64,000 nt of DNA from Pardosa pseudoannulata. Taxonomy: Eukaryota; Arthropoda; Arachnida; Araneae; Lycosidae. Position 1 is the stretch's first letter. Every line of letters starts with the position of its first letter. The stretch lies in contig CM063508.1 of NCBI GenBank assembly GCA_032207245.1, forward strand, positions 87,292,152 to 87,356,151, written 5' to 3'. Under the pieces are notes generated by a model. That model made no database searches and was not told the origin of the DNA. It was given only the letters and a program-made list of their open reading frames with translations. This document shows, in pieces, positions 39,400 through 51,333 of the stretch. A program made the translations under genes and the position numbers.

Positions 39400-42300
39400 A
39401 CAGGTGCATCTCTACTAAGCAAATATTCATAGCTATGTATTTTATTTGAAGCATCAATAAATAAACAGACAGAAGGAAATGAAAACAAATGTAAATAAAA
39501 AGGCAAATTAGGGAAAACATGTTATAATTAATAATTAATTAGCGATCTGGATGTTGTAACCGTTTACTTAGTACAAGACAAGTATAAAATAGGAACTTTT
39601 TTGTGTCTTCACGTCTTTATCATTTACGTTTAGTCATTTCCTTTTTTTAATCATTCAATTTCTTATTAGTTCGTTTTCCTTCCAGTCTGGCAAATTGCAT
39701 GTTTAACTTATATGTATATTTTTTTTCTGAAATCCACGAAATCCGTTTTACGTTCATAGAATTTCTTGCGTTTCATTATAGACAAAGAGAAATATTTGGA
39801 CATAATTTTATTCTGGTTTTAATTCTATCAACTCGGATTTCTTTACTTTACGTAGTAAAAGATAAATTTGCAAACATTTTCGATCAAATTGGAGTACAGA
39901 AAGATCATTTTTCATAAATCACGTAAATCCCCTGATAACAAAAAAATATTTTTAGAAAATCATCATGGTTTTATTAAACGTATTATCTATTGCAACCAAT
40001 AAACTATTTTTATTTACTATTGAAAAATCTAAGGTCCGCGAAATTGAGTTTTAATAATTATAGATATGATACTTCTAAGCAAGCTTTATGTATTTCAATT
40101 AAATTAAATAATCCAACAGAAAGATAACATCATCAAAGTAGATGAAAAAAGAAAAAAAGAAAAATGTGATACAATTTAATATTGAAATAACGTTCTGTAT
40201 GGAGTAATCTATCACTTTGTACAACACGAGGAAGAAAGTCTGAATTTTGTGTCATTTCATTTTTGCATTATTTACTTTTAATCATATTCTTTTATTATCG
40301 TTATAGTTATTTTACTTTTCATTTTTATTTTAATCCAGCAAATTGTTTTTTACATAATATGTTTATTTTTTCTACTTTAAACAACGAAAAACACAAATTC
40401 CATTTGATGTTAATAAGATGTTTTATGTTTCATTATTGTTTCATCACTTTCGACATGGAGATAAATTATTAATTAAATCGGATTTTATAATATTCGGAAA
40501 CACAATAACAACTATAAATGAACACATTATTGATTTGAGGGGAGGCTTAAAAAGAAAGTAACTAAAATAAACGGATTTAATCAGAATTTTCATTATTAAT
40601 TTAAAGATATTTAAACGTTATTTTTATTTGCAAATGTAAAGGTACGAGCTACTGTGTATTGTAATTTTGATAGTAGCGCCCTCTATTTGTAGAAAAAAAG
40701 AACAACATTAACGCATTCATTGCCAAGTTTAAACCAATTGCCAAACGGTAAATCGCTGCTCTTCGGTAGGGGTTGGCATTGAAGTTCGTAGCCGTTCTAA
40801 ATTGGCTTTAAGCAGTTGGTTTAGGGTCTCATTAGTAGCCATTGTGATATAAAACAGCAACAGTAGCACTCCAAACCAAGCTGAAAATGGCGCCTCTCCA
40901 CGAAGAATCCTTTCCCTAGTGGACAATAAAAATATTAAGTTCATTTTTTCTGTACCAGCTTTACTATTCTGCTTAGAACTTAAAACTGACGTCAACTTGA
41001 TAACACGTGATAGGTCGTTTGAACTGGCAGAAATCGCACTATGCAATGTAGCAAAAATTTTTTTGGATAATTATAATACAGTTTTAATAAACTCACGACA
41101 TGACTCTTTCCATGTTACACAGAATGAAAAAATGTTAAAATTCTGAATAAACTACTTTGCAGACATATGATTTTGGATAATGAACTGTGATCCTTTGATA
41201 ATGACAATTTCCATCTCATGGTAAATCTTGATGATTATATTAGAGCATATTTCATTTTGAATTAGTGGATGTTTAATTTTCACTATCAAAATATCTACAC
41301 TAAAAAAATTCTAAAACTTTTCAATTTGACTCATCTAAGCAAATATTTACTTCCATGGATTTTATTTAAAACATCGGCAAATAAACAGCAGAATAACGAA
41401 AAACAAATATGAATAAAAAAGGCAAATAAAGAAAAATCTATGCTAAAAAAGAAGCACTTAATAAATCTTCGGAATGAAGTAATTTTTTTTTTATTTTTTA
41501 CAACATGAGGGATAAGATATGAAGTTTTTGCCATTTCATTTTTTCACCAGTTATTTTTAAAATTTTTCTTTTTTCATCCTTTTGTCCCAGACTAGCAGAC
41601 GAATTTTTACTAAATATATTTATTTCATTTTACTTTTCTTTTTTGCTATCAGCTACGAAATAAATAAATTCCATTTGATGTTAATAGAACGTTTCGAGTT
41701 TCATTAACTTCTCTTTATTTTCCACATTGAGAAATATTTAGGTAGAATTTTATTCTTCTTTTAATAAACTATTAAAATGGCGTTTTTTAGATTATGCTGG
41801 ACGACAAAAAATTGGAAATCATTTAAAAGAAATTAGTGTACAGACAATTCAATAACATAAATCACTTAAATCCCCTGCCAATAAAGAATTTTTTTTAAAA
41901 ATCTTTATGACTATATTAAAACATGTTTTATTTTCTACTGAGTAGCAGTTTTGTTCTAATTATTCTAAACCATACACTCTGGAAAATCAAGTTTTATACA
42001 ATTTGAATATTACTATCGAGACAATACGTCGACAAATAGTCAGACAAAATCAAAAAGAAAAGCAAAATCAAAAGCAAATGAAAAAATAAATAGAAAAAAA
42101 TCTATGATAAAAATAAACACTTAATAAACAGTCAGTATTGAGTAATATTTTACATTGGACAACATAGGGTATATGAATTTTTGTCATTTTATATTTTCAT
42201 CACTTACTTTTAATTATAATCTTTTTTTATTGTCAATTTTTTCATTTTCGTTTCAGTAACAAAAATTGCCTTTTTATTCAACTTTTATTTTTTTATAATA

Positions 42301-42500
42301 TCTAAAAGAAATACACAAATTCCATTTGATACTCATAGACTGTTTTTGCATTTTATTATGATTCCTTCAAGTTCAACATTCAGCAATAGTTGGGCATAGA
42401 TTTCTTCAAGTTTAATTGAACTTTCACATGACTTTTGTTTTTGTTGCATAGAGATAAGAAAATTTGAATTAATTTATATGTTGCATAAACTTCTAATTCC
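39400..42500 (+). repeat. diverged long tandem repeat, 450-700 bp units
   Basis: Ordered blocks recur with heavy divergence: AAGCAAATATT.A..., then TTTTATTT.AA.CATC..., then AATAAACAG.., then CATTTCATTTTT.CA..A.TT.., then TCCATTTGATGTTAATA.., then TAAATC.CCTG. They are found at about 39410-39960, 40080-40500, 41330-41890 and 42030-42500. They look like old members of the satellite that continues at 42500-45400. Open frames within them (for example 39699-39917, 41331-41534) are not supported as genes. Confidence 0.65.
40760..40905 (+). mobile_element. SINE family 1, internally deleted copy
   Basis: Matches the body of the SINE (TGGCATTGAAGTTCGTAGCC, then GGCTTTAAGCAG.TGG) and its 3' end (CTCCAAACCAAG) but lacks the A and B boxes and most of the middle. 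It interrupts the diverged satellite. The minus-strand frame at 40729-41046 partly reads this SINE in antisense. Confidence 0.65.
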
Positions 42501-45400
42501 CCAGCTAAATCTTCTAATAATGAAATATATTATTTTATAGTTGGAGATAAATTTCTTCTATTTTTATCAAATTTTAACTTAAATTATTTCATATTACAAT
42601 TTATAAGAAAAATTAATAAATCATCCTAAACAAAATACACTACAGACAGATTTTGCATATATCATTGAAATCCCTCAATAACGAAATAAACACGAATTTC
42701 TTGGAAAATTTTGATAATTAGATTAAAACGTAGTATCTGATTTATCAAGCAAATTCCCACCAAAAAAGAAACCTCCTAAAATAGTTTCAAAATAGACAGT
42801 TCTAAAGCCAACAATCCAAAAATTATCTTGTTTCTCTTTAAAAAAATTTCAAATTTTTGTCATATCATTTCTTTACCAATTTAATTTAATTATGTACATT
42901 TTTGCTGTGTATATTGATTTTCATTTTTGCTTCAGTCGAGCAAATTATATTTTTATTGAAAACGTTTTTTTATTCAGCTTTTAGAAACAAAATACAATAA
43001 AAAAATCAATCTGACGATTAATGAACGTTTTGTATTTTACTATCGTTTCTTCACTTTAGGCGTATAAATCATTCTAAACAAAATACACTACAGAGAAATG
43101 GTTTTTGCATATATCAATGAAATCCCTCAGTAAATGAAAAAATGAATTTCTTGGAAAATTTTCATGATTAGATTGAAACGATGCCTCTGACTTATCAAGG
43201 TAATTCCCACCAAAAAAGTAAACTCCTGAAATAGTTTGTAAACAGACAGTTCTATAGCCACCAATCCAAAAATTATCTTATTTCTCTTTAAAAAAATATT
43301 CAGATTTTTGACATCTCAATTCTTTACCAATTTAGTTTAATTATGTACATTTTTTGCTATGTATATTGTATTTTAATTTTTGCTTCAGTCGAGCAAATTA
43401 CATTTTTATTGAAAACGTTTTCTTATTCTGCTGTTAGAAACGAAATTTAAAAAAAAATGAAATTGATGTTTATTGATCGTTTTGTATTTTACTATCGTTT
43501 CTTCACTTTAGGGATATAAATCATTGTAAACAAAATACACTACAGACAGATGATTTTCTATGTATCAATGAAATACCTCAGTAAGGAAAAATCCAGTTTC
43601 TTGGAAAATTTTCATGATTAGATTAAAACGATGCCTCCGATTTATCAAACTAATTCCCACCAAAAAAGTAACCTCCTAAAACAGTTTTTAAATAGACAGT
43701 TCTAAAGCCACCAATCCAAAAGTTATCTTGTTTCTCTTTAAAAAAGTTCAAATTTTGACATTTCATTTCTTTACCAATTTAGTTTAATTATGTAAAATTT
43801 TTGCTATATATATTGTACTTTCATTTTTTCTTCAGTCGAGAAAATTACATTTTTATTGAAAACGATTTTTTATCCTGCTTTTAGCAACAAAATAAAAAAA
43901 AATAATGCATATTGAACGTTTTGTATTTTACTATCGTTTTATCACTTCAGGGATATAAATCATTCTAAACAAAATACACTACAGACAAATGATTTTTTAT
44001 ATCAATGAAATCCTTCAGTAACGAAAAAATGAATTTTTTGAAAAAATTTCATGATTAGATTAAAACGATGTATCTGATTTAGCAAGCAAATTCCCACCAA
44101 AAAATAAACCTCCTAATAGTTTCCAAATAGAAAGTTCTAAAGCCATCAATCCAAAAATTATCTTGTTTCCGTTTAAAAAAGTTCAAATTTTTGACATCTC
44201 ATTTCTTTACCAATTTAATTTAATTATGTACATTTCTGCTACGTATATTCTGTTTTCATTTTTGCTACAGTGGAGCAAATTATATTTTTATAGAAAACGT
44301 TTTCTTTTTCTGCTGTTAGAAACGAAATAAAAAAATGAAATTGATGTTTATTGATCGTTTTGTATTATACTATCGTTTCTTCACTTTAGGGATATAAATC
44401 ATTGTAAACAAAATACACTACAGACAGATGATTTTTTTCATAATATCAGCGAAATACCTCAGTAAGTAAAAAAATCGAATTTCTTGGAAAATTTTGATTA
44501 TTACATTGAACCGATGTCTCTGACTTATCAAGCAAATGCCCACCAAAAAAGAAACCTCGTAAAATCGTTTTCTAAATAGACAGTTCTAAAGCCAACAATC
44601 CAAAAATTATCTTGTTTCTCTTTAAAAAAATTTCAAATTTTTGTCATATCATTTCTTTACCAATTTAATTTAATTATGTAAATTTTTTGATATGAATATT
44701 GTAGTTTCATTTTTGCTTCAGTCGACAAATTACAATGTCGTTGAAAACGTTTCTTATTTGCTTTTAGCAACAAAATAAAAAAAAAAAATGCTTATTGAAC
44801 GTTTTGTATTTTACTATCGTTTTATCACTTCAGGGATATAAATTATTCTAAACAAAATACACTATAGACAAATGATTTTTTATATCAATGAAATACATTA
44901 GTAAGGAAAATTCGAATTTCTTGGAAAATTTTGATGATTAGATTATAGCGTTGTCTGGATTTATCAATCAAATTGCCACCAAAAAATAAACCTCCTAATA
45001 GTTTCCAAATAGAAAGTTCTAAAGCCATCAATCCAAAAATTATCTTGTTTCCGTTTAAAAAAGTTCAAATTTTTGACATCTCATTTCTTTACCAATTTAA
45101 TTTAATTATGTACATTTCTGCTACGTATATTCTGTTTTCATTTTTGCTACAGTGGAGCAAATTATATTTTTATAGAAAACGTTTTCTTTTTCTGCTGTTA
45201 GAAACGAAATAAAAAAATGAAATTGATGTTTATTGATCGTTTTGTATTATACTATCGTTTCTTCACTTTAGGGATATAAATCATTGTAAACAAAATACAC
45301 TACAGACAGATGATTTTTTATGTATCAATGAAATACCTCAGTAAGGAAAAATCCAATTTCTTGGAAAATTTTGATAATTATATTAAAACGATATCTCTGA
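42500..45400 (+). repeat. 440-455 bp satellite, about six and a half copies
   Basis: The block TTTTGATAATTAGATTAAAACG and relatives recur near 42705, 43161, 43611, 44050, 44493, 44933 and 45370. Other unit landmarks are CCCACCAAAAAA, CAGTTCTAAAGCCA.CAATCC, CTTCAGTCGAGCAAATTA and CATTCTAAACAAAATACAC. Copies at 44100-44350 and 44980-45230 are almost identical, while neighbours between them differ, suggesting alternating subtypes and a two-unit amplification. No coding potential. Confidence 0.92.
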
Positions 45401-46408
45401 TTTTTCAAGCAAATCCCCCTCCCCAATAAAAAAAGAATCCTACTAAATTCGAGTCTAAATACACAGTTCTTCCCCCCACCAATACAAAAAAATAACACTT
45501 GAAATTAAGCATTTTAAAGGTGTTTCCAGACTTGTTTCTCTCCAAAAAATAAGGAAGCAAACGTTTTCTAATATTCCCGTAATAGATATGCTTTCGGAGA
45601 GGACGTAAACACATAACTCATCGGGCACATTCCGGATGCAAGCAACTAAACTCTGTAAGAAGATAAATTGTATTTACAGTTATTTTCGAGAGCTCTTTGC
45701 TGTACTGTCGTTTTTGTCTCATGCATTATTCATAAGGTAAGCGGGAAAAAAAACGCAGTAAACTGTGAAATTTTATACGGATTATGCATACATCAGAGTG
45801 CATATTTGTTAATAAGTGTACCGTTGGATTCTCAAATAGCTGTTTATCTGCTTTTTTTGTAGCATCCATTACCGGGGAGAAAATTTCCCGTGAATCATTA
45901 GCATAATTTGTTTCCTTGCTATAGACCATTTTTTACCTTGCTGCTAATTTTTCTTATGTTTCGTGTTTAATGTTATGAAAAGGAGATTTTAATTTAAAAG
46001 AAACTATTATTAAATTAATTGCAGAAAAAGGGGTCGTTGAATGATTAGACACATCCAGGTTGGATTTAAATACATGATAGTGTATCTAATCGAACTTCGT
46101 GATTAATAGCTTCACCAGTTAAGTTTACTTTTATAATCAGTGTAATATATTGTTCAGCTCTAAATTTTCTTGCATTTAGATTACCTTTCTCATCCCTTGC
46201 ACATGTATAATTAAAATCATACTATTATTTTTTTATCAAGAAGTTTTGAAAATAATTTAATGCAAAATTATAATTATTCTTTTAATAATATGACTAGGTA
46301 ATATGAAATACATTTTGTTTGCCAAACCAATTTACAGAATACTTATACACTGTTTTTTGCAGTTTAAGTTTTATATCTATCTATCTTGTCCCCCCGTCTC
46401 TCCCTGTA
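45401..46408. other. unassigned AT-rich sequence
   Basis: Frames at 45405-45614 (minus) and 45668-45862 (plus) carry no recognisable domain. Nothing supported. Confidence 0.45.
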
Positions 46409-46502
46409 TATATATATATATATATACTATATTATATATATATATATAGATATATATATATATATATATACACAAACATATAATATATATATATATATAT
46501 AA

Positions 46503-46540
<38 letters not shown>

Positions 46541-46616
46541 TATATATTATATTATATATATATATATATATTAGATATATATATATATATATATATATTA
46601 ATATATATATATATAT
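46409..46616. repeat. imperfect (TA)n cluster
   Basis: About 200 bases of TA repeats broken by ATTA, AGAT and ACACAAACA variants. Confidence 0.95.
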
Positions 46617-46870
46617 GCAGAAAATACAGAGCCACACTTTCTGGAGGCTCATGAATCACCAATAACACATTATAAAACTTGACGCTTAAAAATTGAGAAA
46701 GAACGTGTTCAGGTGTTAGGTCGCAAATGAATCTACTCTTAACAAGGCTCTTTTTTTAGCCTGTGCCAAGTGATCGAAGCCGCGTTTGATGGTTGGATGT
46801 GGGAGTGTGCAATAGTCATGAATAAAGACATTATTAAGACATCATTGTCTCTGTGAATTGCCATAGGCTT

Positions 46871-46874
<4 letters not shown>
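46617..46874. other. unique spacer, less AT-rich
   Basis: Contains AAGTGATCGAAGCCGCGTTTG and an AATAAA at about 46821, between two microsatellites. It could be the end of an unrecognised retroelement; nothing decisive. Confidence 0.3.

Positions 46875-46941
<67 letters not shown>
46875..46941. repeat. compound (TA)n(GA)n microsatellite
   Basis: TA array followed by about 12 GA dinucleotides. Confidence 0.96.
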
Positions 46942-48029
46942 AATAGATGAGATGTGTGTGTGCAATGTGCAAGTTAGTAGTTTTCCTATGCTTGCATGTT
47001 GCTATACTTTATCACTAATATTTAGCACTAATATATTCCCCTCCCCCTTCCTCTTCTAGCGAAAGAAATGGAATAATTCTAATTTAGTTAACCACTAGAA
47101 AATCGTGTATTAGTTTTAAGTCATAAATATTTCGTTAAGATTAATATGAGAGATTTTTAGATGATATAGTGGTTACTTTAGACCCATATTACTTCATTGA
47201 TTTTAGAGGTACTCTCATAGTTAATATCAAATTTCTACTTCTTCTGAAAGAAATATTTTCGTTGTTAAAAAAAACCATGTTATGTAGAAAAAATTCAAAA
47301 GCATCTGAGCGTGGTATATTCCTATGTTATTCCAAAAGTAATTATCACTAAATTCCAATTTTCCTCAGCGTTTAATAAACTATGTTTCAAAACCTCAAAG
47401 CAGTTTTAATTTTTTAAACAAATCAGTTAGTAACTGTTGTTTATTATCAACCTGAAAAATAGACATATATTTTAATTTAGTAAAGTAATGATTATTGAAT
47501 CCCGCATGTTCATCGAATGTTATATAAGCTGCATTATTAAAAACGAGATTGTATTTAAAGATGTGGTTAATAGGGAAAAGTTTTTATCTAAAGAAACAAT
47601 CAGGTGACACCCAATACACCCATTTCTGTTCTGTCATTTCTTGCTTAAAAATGATCCGCAATAGCCAACAACAATCCAATCATTCGATCACATGACCTTC
47701 CAAAAATATCCTCACTCTTCGGCCGATCTAGTTGTGAGTACATTATAGCTTAACTTGTCGTTAATGTTTTCAAGTTGCCAGTGAAAACTGTAAAATATGC
47801 TATCATATTGTAATACGAAGGTAATAAATAAAAGAATAATGCTTGAATCGCAACGATATATTTATATTGTTGTGATTAACTATCCCAATGATATAAATAT
47901 ATCCTTGTGATATATTAACCTCGTTGATATTGTTTTACCTATTTTAATGTAGGTGAGAATCCAATATATATATATATCAATATTATTTAAATAATTACAT
48001 AATTTAATTTGAATTTTTTTTTTGTAATT
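46942..48029. other. AT-rich sequence without recognisable features
   Basis: No gene or repeat recognised. Confidence 0.5.
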
Positions 48030-48879
48030 TTATATGTTTAATGCATATAAAGGCTTTAACAAAAGCTTTTTCGCAAAAATACTGAGAGTGAACACCTCTC
48101 TGTTGAAATAGTTATAATTATATTAAAATTGTGAAATGAACTATCCATTAAAATTTTTATAGTTTAAACATACAATTACTTTAATTCATAGATGTACTTT
48201 ATATCATAAATAAATTATTGAATATTGAGATGTGGAATTGTTTTAAATTTAATCAATAAAATTAACAACAAACGTATGTGATATTTTGCATATAGATTTA
48301 ATCTAAAGTAATAAATTTATTTCATTCTTGTAAAGGGAAACTTCTAATCTTATTTAAAACAACATTTTGAACATGATAGGTTTAAAAAAGGAAAATAAAT
48401 ATAGGGATGTAAACAGAAAATAATAATTTTGTTATTATTTTCTGATATTCCTTCATATGAATTAAATATTATAAATAATAAATATTTAATGAATATAAAA
48501 GCTTTACCGAAAGTTTTTTAGTATAAACACTGTCCGTGCACAGTTCTCCGTTGAAATAATCCAAATTATATTAAAATTGTGTAATGAACTCTACATTAAA
48601 ACTTTTAAACTTTAAAAATACAATTACTTCAATTGACAGATGTACTTTCTATCATAAATAAATTATTGAATATTGAGAGGTTGGATTAGTTTAACTTTAA
48701 TCAATCAAATAAACAATAACCTTATTTGACTTTTGCTTATACATTTAATCTAAAGTAATAAATTTATTTCACTCTTTTAAAGGCAAACTTCTAAGGTTAT
48801 TTAAAATTACTTTGTGAACTTTATAGGTTTCAAATAAGTAAACAAATATAGGGATGTAAACAGAAAATAATAATTTTTT
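48030..48879 (+). repeat. 430-bp satellite A, first block (two copies)
   Basis: Two diverged monomers start near TTTAATG.ATATAAA.GCTTTA (48037 and 48488) and contain CATAAATAAATTATTGAATA, TTTAATCTAAAGTAATAAAT and ATAGGGATGTAAACAGAAAA. The second monomer is cut off at AATAATAATTTTTT, where segment B begins. Confidence 0.88.
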
Positions 48880-49892
48880 AATTTGGAAACACATTTCGAG
48901 AATGAACGCCAATAACGCTAATGGCATTTTATTTTAAAAACAAAACCTTTCTCTTGAAAATTACAAGATATGTGTCCCTTACTATATTCATGTTTCTGTA
49001 TTTAAAGGTATTTTAGCCCAACAGTGAAAAATATTTCTTCTAAAAGTTGAGGTTACTCATTTCATAACTGATAATGCTAATGACTCTTTAGCGTGGAAGA
49101 AGAGATCTTCTTCAAAACTGTTACAGATTTTGCATATTGTTTTTGTTAATAACTCTTAGGGCAGCAACAGAAGAAACAGATGTTTCTGTAAGCTCTATTG
49201 TTTCTTTGTATTCTTATTATTAACTTTAATGCATTTGCAGATCTAAGAAGACTTATTTTTTGAAATTCTATCAATTCTGCTTTCACAGTTGTTAATGCAT
49301 GCCTACAGCACTTAAGGGAAGGTTGCTGGTACAAAACATGTTTTTCCAATTTCCAATGTTAATGATACTTCATCAGTGACGATAAGGCGGTGATGTCAAA
49401 ATACATCTAGGTGATCTTAATATTTCCCCATTTACGCATTACTAATTTTTGTTGATAGCAACTTTTTACCTTATGCCTGTATTCAAATAAAACAGTTTTA
49501 TTCATTTAAATAATGATAGACATGTCCAAACCATGTTGTTATCTCTTCAAACTATATGCTAATGCTTTTATTCTAGTATATACTTTTATATATCAAGTCT
49601 TTTTAAACGGGTGATGGGCCGTTCAGCGAAGTGTGAAATCTTTGAAAATGCGGGATTGGTCGAAATATAAGAGGTACACTTTCTTTCCTCACAGCCAACT
49701 ACTCTGGTGTCAAATTCTTGAGGTTTAGAAACATTACTATCAATCACTGCCATAATGCTTTTTCTTCTACGATTTCATCCCTTTGACGAAAATACCCTTT
49801 AAATATTCCCCAAAAGATCGACATTTTTTATTACTGTTAATTTTAGAAGGATTCTTGTATGTCTAAGGGGTAACATCTATGTGAATGTGCAA

Positions 49893-50008
49893 CTGTCAAA
49901 ACACAAGAGGGGAACGGATCCTGGCGAAATTCAGAAACTATTAGAAGAGTTAGAAGATGAAGAGATTGATGGTTCTAATTAAGAATGTGAGTTAGAAAAT
50001 ATTGAGTA
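49893..50008 (+). pseudogene. possible piggyBac-type transposase N-terminus
   Basis: Frame reads LSKHKRGTDPGEIQKLLEEL followed by an acidic DEEID stretch, a stop, and an acidic ECELENIE. Short N-terminal peptides of this shape precede the catalytic domain in several piggyBac lineages. There is no ATG (CTG at the expected place) and no catalytic domain downstream, where a SINE follows. The same relic occurs at about 52347-52462. Confidence 0.3.
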
Positions 50009-50038
50009 AAATTTGTATTTGTCATCTTCACTAAATCA

Positions 50039-50390
50039 TGGAGCCGTGATAGATCAGTCGGTAAAGGGAAGGATTTCGTAACTGAGAGGTTGCGGGTTCG
50101 GAACCCGAGCCAGCCTAAGATCCGTTGTGTTCGTTTAAAGTGACTGGGGCACGTAAAATATGTTCTTGGTCACAATGACCTTTAAGTTCTCAATTAATAC
50201 CTCTGGGGGTGGCAGGACAAGTCTACAGCTCTTCTGCTTGGTCCCTGCTTCAAATTTACAAGGACACCATTTGAATATATAATGTACTTTCACCCTTGTG
50301 GTGCATGTTATAAAAGAAAAACGCACTCATTTGCCTTAAAACGAGTAGCTTCCGTCTCAATCGTACGTGGTTTCACCAACTGGTATAAGT
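50039..50390 (+). mobile_element. SINE family 2, copy 1 (tRNA-derived)
   Basis: Head GGAGCCGTGATAGATCAGTC with an A box (TAGATCAGTCGG) and a B box (GGTTCGGAACC) 30-35 bases later, as in a tRNA-derived pol III promoter. The body follows with GGGGCACGTAAAATATGTTC and TTCTGCTTGGTCCCTGC, and a downstream stretch GAGTAGCTTCCGTCTCAATC. The body also matches 62262-62510 on the other strand, which shows it is an interspersed family rather than part of segment B only. The 3' end is approximate. Confidence 0.8.
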
Positions 50391-50703
50391 CAACAATAAC
50401 AATGGATGTAAGAAATATTTCTGAAATTTGGAGTAACCCTGAACCCTTACATGTGAAAAATTAATTATACTTAATAATTTGAATTTCAGTATATATGACC
50501 GTTAACCCTCTAAGCGTTTCGCAAATATTTTTCTGTCCACTAGATTATGTCTTAAATGGGTGAGAACATATGAGATCATATTTACATCCTAAAATTTAAT
50601 TAAATGTCAATAACAGTTGTACTTCCAGTAAACTATATAGATCTAAATCACTTCAAAACACGTTCACATGTGGCTGGAGGCATAATCGGGTGGGTAGTAA
50701 ACT

Positions 50704-51333
50704 TTAATCAATAACATAAACAATAACCTTATGTGACTTTTGCTTATCCATTTAATCTAAAGTAATAAATTTATTTTACTCTTGTGAAGGCAAACTTCTA
50801 AGGTTATTTAAAATTACTTTGTGAACCTTATAGGTTTTAAATAAGTATGCAAATATAGGGATGTAAACAGAAAATAATAATTTTGTTATTATTTTCTGAT
50901 ATTTCTTCATATGAATTAAATATTATTAATAATAAATATTTAATGAATATAAAGGCTTTAACGAATGTTTTTTGGTATAAACACTGTACGTGAACAGCTC
51001 TCTGTTGAAATAATCCAAATTATATTATAATTCTGAAAAGAACTCTCCATTAAATCTTTTAAACTTTAAAAATACAATTATTTCAATTGACAGATGTACT
51101 TTCTATCATAAATAAATTATTGAATATTGAAAGGTTGAATTAGTTTAACTTTAATCAATAACATAAACAATAACCTTATGTGACTTTTGCTTATCCATTT
51201 AATCTAAAGTAATAAATTTATTTCACTCTTATGAAGGCAAACTGCTAAGGTTATTTAAAATTACTTTGTGAACTTTATAGGTTTCAAATAAGTAAACAAA
51301 TATAGGGATGTAAACAGAAAATAATAATTTTTT
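50704..51333 (+). repeat. satellite A, second block
   Basis: Resumes in the middle of a monomer at TTTAATCAATAACATAAACA (about 50704) and continues through one complete monomer up to AATAATAATTTTTT, where segment B copy 2 starts at 51334. Confidence 0.88.

Larger units (their letters stand above)
48880..50703. repeat. segment B, copy 1 (1.82 kb) inserted in satellite A
   Basis: Starts AATTTGGAAACACATTTCGA and ends GGGTGGGTAGTAAAC. Nearly identical to 51334-53157. It contains a SINE (50039 onward) and a plus-strand acidic peptide at 49893-50008 (LSKHKRGTDPGEIQKLLEEL and on, with stops). That peptide resembles the N-terminus of piggyBac-type transposases, so B may derive from a dead transposon. 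Minus-strand frames at 49146-49349 and 50135-50326 recur in the second copy; the latter is antisense SINE. Terminal inverted repeats were not found. Confidence 0.85.

Noticed and set aside
40729..41046. 105-codon minus-strand frame that reads like a small protein
   Set aside because: About half of it is the antisense of a SINE family 1 fragment (40760-40905), and the rest lacks any recognisable domain.
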